From Isoetes taiwanensis (lineage: Eukaryota; Streptophyta; Lycopodiopsida; Isoetales; Isoetaceae), in the NCBI GenBank assembly GCA_021234155.1, contig JAJEKV010000008.1:19173308-19237307 (forward strand): DNA of 64,000 nucleotides, given 5' to 3'. The notes under the pieces were generated by a model. It was not told the origin of the DNA. It saw nothing but the letters and a program-made list of their open reading frames with translations, and searched no databases. Position 1 is the first letter of the stretch. Each line of letters opens with the position of its first letter. Both the position numbers and the translations under genes were made by a program. Positions 11,797-20,355 of this stretch are shown here, piece after piece.

Positions 11797-12435
11797 ATGA
11801 AAAAGAAGTTGTTGATACTAGATCTCAATGGCGTGCTGGTAAAGAGTTATAGAAGAACCAATCAAATAAGAGAAGACCTGAGACGGCTTAGCACTCAGCT
11901 TTTGAGAACATCAACCACTAACAAATTGGTTGTGTTGAGGCCAGGTGTTCACACATTCTTGGAGGAAGCCTCCAGACTATTCGACCTTGCAATTTGGTCA
12001 TCCATGAATGCATTCAATGTTGCAGAAGTTCTTGATGTTGTCTGTCCTTTTACCAAAGGTAAACTTGTATTTGTGTGGGACCAAAAATATTGTGATGAGA
12101 TGCCTTTCAAATGGCCACTTTCGAATCAAGCAAATCCAAGATTCATGAAGCCACTTCATAAGGTGTATGAAGCTTTTCCACAATATGGAAATAATGTGGT
12201 TCTTGCAGATGATGAAGTATACAAGACATACATGTCCCCACCATTCACATCCATCATGGTGCCTACTTTTCTGAGTGATCCTCATGATGATATTCTTGAC
12301 TCTTATTTGCTTCCAATGATTAGCCAAGTTGCACAGGTTGAAGACATTTCTGCAATTTTGAAGATAAATTCTAGGGCAGAGGCTTTTACAAGAACATCCC
12401 TACTAGGTGTTCTGGATGCACTATTTCAGCAATAA
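11797..12435 (+). CDS. FCP1/SCP-like HAD phosphatase-fold protein of element A
   Basis: Uninterrupted frame of 212 codons from ATG at 11797 (an upstream exon may add residues). HAD motif I is LLILDLNGVLV: the nucleophile Asp is present but the second Asp of the usual DxDG(T/V) is Asn, as in a plant family of FCP1-homology proteins with DLNGLL. RPGVHTFLEEASRLFDLAIW followed by SS is motif II (Ser after AIW), KLVFVWDQ matches the FCP1-homology core, and VVLADDEVYKTYMSPP is motif IV with two Asp. Family members dephosphorylate RNA polymerase II CTD or other phosphoproteins. The clean frame, unlike the broken neighbours, suggests selection or recent activity. A second, diverged HAD-like gene sits in element D (36825-38109). 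Confidence 0.75.
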   Translation: MKKKLLILDLNGVLVKSYRRTNQIREDLRRLSTQLLRTSTTNKLVVLRPGVHTFLEEASRLFDLAIWSSMNAFNVAEVLDVVCPFTKGKLVFVWDQKYCDEMPFKWPLSNQANPRFMKPLHKVYEAFPQYGNNVVLADDEVYKTYMSPPFTSIMVPTFLSDPHDDILDSYLLPMISQVAQVEDISAILKINSRAEAFTRTSLLGVLDALFQQ

Positions 12436-13043
12436 ATTGGTCAGGATCAGAGTTTATTAGTTAGAGCTTACTGCAAGGGTCAGATTAAGTGGTTAGTGGA
12501 TGGTTTTGGGAAACATTTCGCTCTGATCGGTTAGCAGATGAAGAAATATTTGACTATTGCCTAGAAGAATATTTCTTGTAAATACATGTCAATTTTGTGA
12601 AACCTTTTACATAGAGGCTGAGACCTCAATTTTGTGAAACTGTTTGTAATAGTATATGAGTGCAGATATGCCTCAATTTTGTGAAAGCTGTGACATAGAG
12701 GCTGAGACCTCAATTTTGTGAAACACTTTGTAATACTATACGAGTAAAACTTTGCCTCAATTCTCATATGTTTTGTTATCTTGTTATTTTGTTATTCTTG
12801 CTTCAAGTTTGTCCAATACTTTGAAGACATTGCAGCCTCAAGCTAGCAGATTCACGCAGTTCAAATCAACTTTGTGTGTCTTGCTCTTTTTAACATTGCG
12901 GATATGTGTATATCACTTTGAAGACATTGCAGCCCGGTGATAACAAATATGTGTAGTGCAGATATGTGGGATGCTCAATTTTGTGTGTCTTATTCTTTGA
13001 ACGTGATCGTTGTACATATTACCTTCTATGAGGCGGTGGAAGA
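12436..13043. repeat. Spacer between convergent genes, with 85-base tandem repeat
   Basis: tcaattttgtgaaac and acatagaggctgagacc recur in an 85-base unit present a little over twice (12586-12765). ACTTTGAAGACATTGCAGCC occurs at about 12818 and 12915. The stretch separates the HAD gene end from the transposase end; no coding signal is seen. Confidence 0.6.
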
Positions 13044-16000
13044 CTACTCATGATCTACCGGCAAGTGTCTTCGCCATGATATACAAGTTTGAGCCTTCGC
13101 ATTCACAATCATGTCAAATTTAGAAAGTCTAACAAGATGGCTATATACACCGGCAACCGGTTTTGTTCGCAATAGTTGAAACCTTAGACCACCATCGATT
13201 TGTTTGTAATAATGTCCCGTCACAATAACTTCTTCGACCCGGAATACATTTCCCCATCCATCCTTATAATTTTCTAGCAAAGTATTCTTTTGTTTCATTG
13301 CATTAAGTACATAAAAATCTACCCCTTCTTCATTCCCTTCTTCAAAGATTTACAAAAAAATTGTCACCCACTTCTATCATAGAACTCATTACATCATCTT
13401 CATCCTCTTCTTCTTCCCTCAACATCATACTCGTTATCTTCTTGCAAATCATTGTTGTCACCAGATTCTTAGGATCCTTCAACCTCAACTGAATGGTTGC
13501 CCAAAACCAATTCGACTCATATTGATGCATTTATCCCACTTAAATTGAATGCGTGTGGTTGCAAAAAGCATGACAAAGGTCCGTAAGCTACCTTCAAAGA
13601 GTTCTTCTTGTCACATGGTCTTATGCGATTGGAGCAATTGAGTTCCCTTTAAAGTATGGCATTCCAATCTTTCTCGATCTATCTATCTTTGAAGACTCTA
13701 CCTCCCCAGAAATACCAGAACAATATGAAAAGCAAGTGCTTTAAGTCTTTGAAAAGTGCTTGAAGTGCTGAAATGTCCGCAATAAAATTGTAAAACACTA
13801 CAAAATTATACCTTTTGATATCATGATCAGATGGATGATTTTCAAAGTGCCATTTAAGAAAAAGCAACTACCTCCTTTGCACAATCGTAGTTTCCATCCA
13901 TTATACTTCATTTGCTCTTGAGTTAGTATCCTCTTTATAACCTGCTCCAAAGACCATCATGCTCACCTTTCCCATGTGAGCTAGCAAAAAATTCCATAGA
14001 AGATCCTTGCCCATTCTTCCATAAAATCTACCAAGAAAGTGGAATGGTCTCGAAGACTTGAATTGTGAAGAACATCCATCACTCCAAAACACATGTTTTT
14101 TATATTCAACTCCAATACTTTGCAACCAATCAGCATGCATTTGTAGACAATGTTGGACATATTCTGTGTCATGTGTTTTGTCATCACTAATATAGAAATG
14201 AGTTTCCTTCACAATACCTTGAGACTTTGTTTCCTTTTTTCTTTGGCCAAGTTCTTGTTCTTCTTGCATGAGTTCTCTTCCTCTTTCTTTTTTCTTTCTT
14301 CTTCTTCTTCATTTTTCATCCTCCTGTAGGTTATATGCACTAGAATTGACACCTGGTCAAGATGCCAATGACAGATTGAGCTTCTTGTTGGATCTTAAAT
14401 CCATAATTTTCAGCAAAATCTATGACGTAAAACAATGGTATCATCTTGAAGTGTTGCCAAGCATTTCCTGAATTCCTTGGCTTGCCAATGAGCTCTATAA
14501 TTATGAGGTATAAAAGATTTCAAAGTCTTTCTTGCATGCTCATTAAATTCAAAAGGACTACCCAATTTGTAGGCCAATTTTGTAACCTTTGGAGGTTTCT
14601 TAGATGACTTCAATGTCTTCTTCCTTTGGACTTCTACCTGCCATGTTAAGGCCAATTTATCAGCTCCTGATATGGAAGTTATATGATTGAATCATATTTA
14701 ATGAAGTCACTAAATGCACTTTGCAATCTAATTTGAAAGTCATTACCTTCTCAAATACTTTCCAATTCACATTGTAAGTCTTGCTCTTATTCCTCTCCTT
14801 AGGACATGTTGGCAACCTGCAATACATTATAGCAAACATGGTAAATAGAAAGCAAAATTATAGGTTTGAAACAAAGGAAACCATGTACTCACTTCTTTAA
14901 ACCACATTTTGTACAAGTCGCATCGGACACGATGCTTATGCCACTGTCCACTCATCCTTTGGGCGCACCACCATTCTCCAATAATCACTACTTGATCCGA
15001 TGATGTTCTCCTTAGCCATGCATTAGACCTGGTCCACAAACCTTGCCCCGACACTTTACAATCCTTATGAACACCATAAGGATCTGTCCTCATATTGTTG
15101 ATGGCATGCCTTGCAAATTCTAAGTGCAAATGGTATTGGCAACAACAAGTCTCCCTTTCTTGAAGCTTTCTTACATAGCTTGGCTTCAGCCAAAAGCCTC
15201 TTTGGGACATCTTTATATTAGGATGTTCCTTCTTGAAAGCAAGGTACAATTGTACCTCAACACAATTACAATAATAAATTTAGTTATTTTATAAAGTGAA
15301 TGAAAGAATTAGTGCACAACATTTCAAATTTCTGGTCGAAACTATTACCTGTGTAATCTCTAGCAAATGAATAGGATGATCAATTTTATCACCATTTTCA
15401 GCCAAATGCTTCCTCACATGCTTCTTATAAGGTGAGACTCTAGTATTTTCATCCCAAAACTTCCTCACCGTGGATATTTCTTCAACTGAAAATCGTCACT
15501 TCTTCTCTTCCTTCCAAATATTGACCAAGGGCCAGACTTCACACTCTGCAAATATCGTCTTCTAAATGCCATGGCAATAGTTTTTCTTGGAACAGATAGA
15601 ACCCTTGAAATTGCAGATTGATTAATCCCTCCTGTCGAAGATGCTGCCATTTGAAGGGTGCTCTTTCTTGCTTGGAGGACATCAGTTGTTCTTTGCATTT
15701 TTTGTGCCTGCATTGTCCACCTAACATTCACAATCATGGTTTTCATTATAGCAATATCCCTGGGATCTGGTACATCTGCTTCCAATGGCAAATGTTTGTT
15801 TCTCTTGAAAAGTCTTTGAAGAACTTTCCCTTTATCCAAATCCTCAGAAACGTTCCTGACAATGTGATTAAAAGAATCATCTAACTCTTTTGAGAGTTCC
15901 TGCAGTCTTCTTTCACTAAGCCATTGTTTTCTCCTGCTCTCGTTTGGTGGAATGTTTTCCTTTTCCCTTTCTTTCATTCTCTTTCTCGATTCTCTTTTCC

Positions 16001-16247
16001 TGTTGGCTTCAAATTCCAGATAAATTCTCCTATTCTGATCATCAAGGCTTTCAGAATTGGCCATAAAATGGAGGTGCAATGGAGAACTGGAATTGGGATT
16101 GGGATTGAGAATTGGAATTAGAATTTCAGGATTGGGATTGGGATTGGAATTAGAATTGAGAATTGCCAGTGAATTTGCAGCCATGATAACGGAGCTTGGG
16201 AAGAATGACAATCCAAGAAAGAAAACTTTCCTCAAGAATCCCGCCAA
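13044..16247 (-). pseudogene. Element A transposase (DDE-type, HGKG family), frameshifted
   Basis: Long minus-strand gene with introns. From 16247: a Lys/Arg-rich N-terminus, then INQSAISRVLSVPRKTI (helix-turn-helix-like) and, after one frameshift near 15480, a segment ending KFWDENTRVSPYKKHV and a splice donor at ITQ|GT. Next comes a Cys/His-rich block (WLKPSYVRKLQERETCCCQY, ..WCAQ..) near 15200-14890, then FIPHNYRAHWQAKEFRKCLA near 14500. The probable catalytic core follows: HFYISDDKTHDTEYVQH, HVFWSDGCSSQFKSSRPFHF (14100), LLWNFLLAH and, in a shifted frame, HGKGEHDG (13970). The C-terminus (13298-13044) aligns with those of elements C and D. The SDG-QFK...HGK-x2-DG pattern resembles transposase-like proteins seen in animals. 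Copies at 38403-39595/62258-63960 (D) and 45559-47973 (C) support the gene model. Confidence 0.7.
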
Positions 16248-16427
16248 CTTGAGATCCCGCCAAACATGAGGATTGCTCTTGCAATTCCCGCGGGGACATC
16301 CATGTCATCGATCCCTCCCCAACCGGAACATGCATACTATTTTTGGAGTAACAACCCCCGAGGTCGTTGAACGAAAATTCATCGAGTAAAAAGCACCTCA
16401 AGCACCTAAAGCACTTGTCCGGACGGT

Positions 16428-16459
16428 GCTTTTTGGGTAGCATTATCATATTTACACCC
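16428..16459. repeat. Element A right terminal inverted repeat
   Basis: The reverse complement starts GGGTGTAAATATGATAATG and continues CTACCCAAAAA, matching 9182-9211 with one difference. AATA follows at 16460-16463, equal to 9178-9181. Confidence 0.85.
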
Positions 16460-16463
16460 AATA

Positions 16464-16640
16464 GTAGTCTACCATTTAACCACTGCCCACTAATTACGAC
16501 ACTGATTTAGGATCGGTGCTCAGTGCTGACAAAGTGCTGCCTTCTGTACATTTCAACATCTTCTCAGCACCTGTGTGCTAAGTGTTGAAGCACTGTTGTT
16601 TCAGCACATTATGCTTAGTCAACATATTTATATTCCAATA
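16464..16640 (-). mobile_element. Copia 3' LTR, proximal half, with polypurine tract
   Basis: On the minus strand CATTTAAGGGAGAG (16654-16641) is a polypurine tract, immediately followed by TATTGGAATATAAATATG, the typical start of a plant Copia LTR (TGTTGG with one change). The LTR runs to 16464, is interrupted by element A plus target duplication, and resumes at 9177. Confidence 0.65.
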
Positions 16641-16741
16641 CTCTCCCTTAAATGTTGCTGACTAAGCAGAAGAAAATCAGCCAAAACTAAGGTAATCCTT
16701 CTCTCCCTTCAGCTGCAATTTCTTCATGCCCAAGCTCTCCT

Positions 16742-18563
16742 TCATATTGACGAACTTAGATCCAAGTAATGGCTTGATAAAGCCATAAGCAAACTGATTC
16801 TATGAAGAGCATTGAACAAGTTGAGAGATCCAATTTGGATCTGCTCACAGACAAAACACAAGTGGGCGTCAAGTTGTTTTGTCTTTGGGTGGTACTTAGC
16901 ATCCTTGGCAAAATGGATGGTACTTGTGTTGTCGCACAATATAACAGCTGAGGATGGAGGTACCTACAGATATGTCCACAAATGTTTAAGCCACAACAAT
17001 TCCTGCATCCCAACACTGAGTGCTTTGAATTCTACCTTCGTGGTGCTGTTTGACACTGTAGACTGTCTTTTGGACAACCATGTCAGCATATTAGGCCCTA
17101 TGAATGTGACCATCCCTGTTGTGGACCTCCTACTATCATGACAATTAGCATGATCTGCGTCAACAAAGACTTTCAGCTGGAAATCAGAGGACCTCTGATA
17201 AAAGAGACCTTCCTGTGAAGTCCCCTTCAGATATGCCAGCAGTCTTTTAGCAGCCTTCCAGTCTTTTGCTCATAAATCTGCTTAGCACTCCCACAACAAA
17301 AGCTTTGATAGAGTGTGGGATCACACTCCTTACCATCGAAATCGAGCTCAAGCCTTGTGCCTAGATCAAAAGGACCTGCCATAGCCTTGCAATCTTGCAT
17401 ACAATACTGTTGTAACATTTCTTTGATATATTTCTGCTGAGAAAGATAGATGCCATCTGAATGCTACCACACTTCTATACCTAAACAGTAATGCATAAGA
17501 CTAAGATCAATCATCTCGAAGGACGAAGATAACTTCAACTTCAATGTAGAAATTAGCACATCAGCATCTCCTGTGATGATCAAATCATCGACATACAAAA
17601 CCACAATGCACATTTGGCCTTCATGTGATTTGTAATAAAGATTGGGATCTGCTGCACTTCTGCTGAACCTCTGCTCAAGAAAGAAAACATTAATTTTCGC
17701 ATGCCAACATCTTGGAGCCCGCTTCAAGCCATAAAATCTTTTCTTCAAATGACAAACCAGCTGCTCCTTTCCTTGATCAACAAATCCTGGAGGTTGAGTC
17801 ATATAGACCTCTTCCTCCAAATCACCATTCAAAAAAGCAGACTTAATGTCCATTTGAAACATTCGCCAACCTTTCATCGCAGCAAGAGCTATAACTGATC
17901 TAATAGTGGACATTCTGGCTACGGAAGCAAAGACTTCATCATAGTCTAAGGCTTTTTTTTGTGCAAATGCCTTGGCTACAAGTCTTTATACTTTGACACT
18001 GTCCTACCAGCATAAAATTTGGTTTTAAACACCCACTTACAGCCAATAACTTGCTTATCAGCTGGAAGTTCAACCAATTTCCATGTGCCTTGCTTCAGCA
18101 ATTGAGAGTATTCTTTTTCCATTGCATGCTGCCACTGCGGATCACTAGCTGCTTCATGAAAGGATCTCCTATTTCTCCTGTTTCTCCATCAGACGTGCTG
18201 ATCTCCTAGGTTCAACAACAGGTAGAACAGGTGCTGCAACCGGTTTTGCAACAATTTGTTTTTCTTGAGATGTGCTGATCTCCTACGTTCAACAACAGAA
18301 GGTATAGTAGGTGCTACAATAGGTGCTACATCATCTTCATGTGTGCTGGACTCCTTGTGAAAGGAACCAACTTGCTCATGGACTATAGGGCGAGTGGGAT
18401 TGGGATCATCCCGTGCCACTAATTCAGGCAAATGTGAGTCTGAAGAAACCATTAGAGAGGGAGAGAAAGGTCTACCAGCAGCTGCTATCAGATCTCCAAC
18501 ATCCAAGTTGCTGTCATTGTGAGCTGCAGGAGAATCATTGGAAGGTATACCGGGTAAAAGCAC
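16742..18563 (-). pseudogene. Copia pol remnant: reverse transcriptase and RNase H
   Basis: The 3' half of a Ty1/Copia polyprotein in several frames. From 18160 downward, AASDPQWQHAMEKEYSQLL and VIGCKWVFK open the reverse transcriptase. 17913-17464 is an intact RT core with FQMDIKSAFLNGDLEEEVYM, FYGLKRAPRCWH and the catalytic LYVDDLIITGD. 16939-16742 holds RNase H CDNTSTIHFAKD with YHPKTKQLDAH. The 18563-18189 segment is the Ser/Pro-rich linker before RT. Gag, protease, integrase and the 5' LTR are missing, so the element is truncated near 18563, where a new unit begins. Frameshifts make it inactive. Confidence 0.85.
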
Positions 18564-18660
18564 GTTAGCGTGATAAAATATTGGGCCATTTTAATACATA
18601 TACATTTTTAGAAATGTATAATAATTACCGTGAATTTCGGTTTTTTTTTCGACCGAAAAA
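18552..18660. other. Candidate left end of unit F1
   Basis: GGGTAAAAGCACGTTAGCGT begins at 18552, right where the Copia reading frame stops resembling pol. GGGT is the start shared by elements A, C and E. I found no matching inverted copy on the right, so this boundary is tentative. Confidence 0.25.
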
Positions 18661-18958
18661 TGGCAGTGGAAAATTCCCTCCAATTCTTTCTTCCCCGTTC
18701 TTGTTTCTTTGGTCCTTTGATCCCTTTGCTTTTATCCCTGCGATCCAGCACTTCGATCTCTTGCAAGCGACTAAAGCATGCTCTTCCGAAGTCGCTTGGT
18801 CATTCTCAACAAATCAAAGATACAATCGTCTTCTTCCCTAGTTTTCTTCTTTCTGCTTTTAATTTTTACTTTAGGTTTTTGTTTACATGTGCAAGCTCAG
18901 ATTGTTGCACCTTTAGGACAATTAAAAGATATTTGTTATTGCATTGCAGGTATAGACA

Positions 18959-20184
18959 ATGGCAAAGACACCAAAGAAGAGTGCTGCCCCTGTCCCAGGG
19001 CTTCCAAAGCAGGGATACATTTGAAGTCTGGAAGTCCTGGCTGTAGCAAGGAGAACCGAAATGAGGACACGGTATTTTCTGCAAGGGATCTGGCAAATAT
19101 GAAATTCAAGGAAAAATTTGCAGAATACAACTCTTTAGTGACAGAAGTTTGGGGCTCTAAGGAACCTACCAGGTACGGGTACAAGGATGAGCCGGTGAAG
19201 TTGGAAGACCAAAGTGAGAATTTTTCAAGTGGTGAAGTTTGCATTCGGTAGGAAAGATGTCTGAGAATCACTATGTTCCATTGTATTTTGCTCGAGCATT
19301 TGCCTTGCACTTAAAAGGTGAATCAGTTGATTGGGATGATGTGAAAAAAATAGCCACAGCTAAAAGCAAGGTCAAAGAATCCGAGGTTTTGACTGAAGTT
19401 GTAAATGATTAAGTCGAAAGCAATGCCGAGGGCCACAAGTCCTATGATAATTTCTACAAAAAAGAAGATCCGACAGCTTTGAATGTATTTCTTGAGAGCG
19501 GATCCTCTTTGAAGGAAAGCATATGTAAGGAGATGCAAATTACAGGAGACAAGACTGGCAAATATATGAGACTTTGAAGCATAGGGAAGGGGAAAGGGCG
19601 TTATATTCTAAGCTAGTCCATGAGGCCGAGACTAATTACTTGAATCTGATGTCGAAAGTTACAGGGAATTTCAACAGCAGATGGATGAAAGTGACTCAGT
19701 AGTGCTATGAAGTTTGAGCACATAAAATGGAAGATGGAGGATGCAATTGCGCAGAAGAGCAAGCGGGGGCGGGATCTAGCTGAGCTTAGCAAGGAAGTGG
19801 AAGCAAAAACATATGAGTTGAGGCAGCTAGATTCTGAACTTAATTTAAGGTCTTCAAAAAAAAAAAGCAATTGAGGAGGGGGACACAAAGATTTTGGAGT
19901 TGAGGGAGTTCTTAGATCACTCGTCGGTCCTTAGCTTGCAGCCTCCTCCTCTTTCTTTGGTTTCAGTTGCAGAGCAACCAAATGCTGATTTTCAGTCCTG
20001 CACAAATTGCGAGCAGTGTTTTGGTTCCTCCCCAGTGGTATTGGCATCTTGCAGACATCCTTATTGCCTATTATGTATCTCCTATCTTGCTAGCACAAGG
20101 AACAACTGCGCAGTACCAGGCTGCACATGGGATGTGAATCTACCTCGTGCATTGGGGCTGATTGGAAAAGGTAAGCATGCATAA
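18959..20184 (+). CDS. Coiled-coil / RING (C3HC4) protein of unit F1 (frame-disrupted)
   Basis: ATG at 18959 is preceded in frame by TAG and by a splice-acceptor-like gcattgcag. The protein starts MAKTPKKSAAPVPGLPKQGY, a short Lys-rich tail, then the frame shifts. Continuing frames encode SARDLANMKFKEKFAEYNSL, VTEVWGSKEPTRYGYKDEPV and, after further shifts, a Lys/Glu-rich coiled coil (about 19560-19900). The last 96 codons (19894-20184) are clean and hold a RING finger: CTNCEQC, then ASCRHPYCLLC and CAVPGC, giving C3HC4 ligands with an unusual C-x4-C at the end. Such proteins are usually E3 ligases. The arrangement coiled coil then RING, converging on a minus-strand transposon gene, repeats that of element A. 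Confidence 0.5.
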
Positions 20185-20355
20185 TCGATTTCTTTCATGT
20201 CTTTCTTGATTAGTTCAGGTGTAAGATTGGTAGATGGATATTAGTTAGAAGTTGTGCATTGGTTGTGCATTAATTGTTCTGTAAAGCACAGTTTCATTAA
20301 ATATGGATAATACCTTGAATTGTGGACTTTTTATAAAAGAGACGCTTCGATAACA

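Larger units (their letters stand above)
9182..16459. mobile_element. Element A: 7.3-kb TIR DNA transposon with convergent genes
   Basis: Both ends read GGGTGTAAATATG, then RTAATGCTACCC and AAAAA (9182-9211 and the reverse complement at 16430-16459), and both are flanked by AATA (9178-9181 and 16460-16463), a 4-bp target duplication. Inside, a RING/coiled-coil gene and an HAD-phosphatase-like gene run on the plus strand and a transposase on the minus strand. AGCACCTAAAGCACTTGT occurs just inside both ends in the same orientation (9233-9254 area and 16401-16418). The element sits in the LTR of a Copia element, so it is younger than that Copia. A 4-bp duplication is typical of Sola-type transposons; the superfamily needs a profile search. 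Confidence 0.85.

Noticed and set aside
15618-16269. Plus-strand frames over the element A transposase N-terminus
   Set aside because: Antisense shadows; the minus strand carries the conserved blocks shared with elements C and D.
18778-18958. Signal-peptide-like start of the F1 frame (hydrophobic FFFLLLIFTLGFCLH)
   Set aside because: This lies in a T-rich intron or leader before a splice acceptor; the ATG at 18959 after the acceptor gives a better start.
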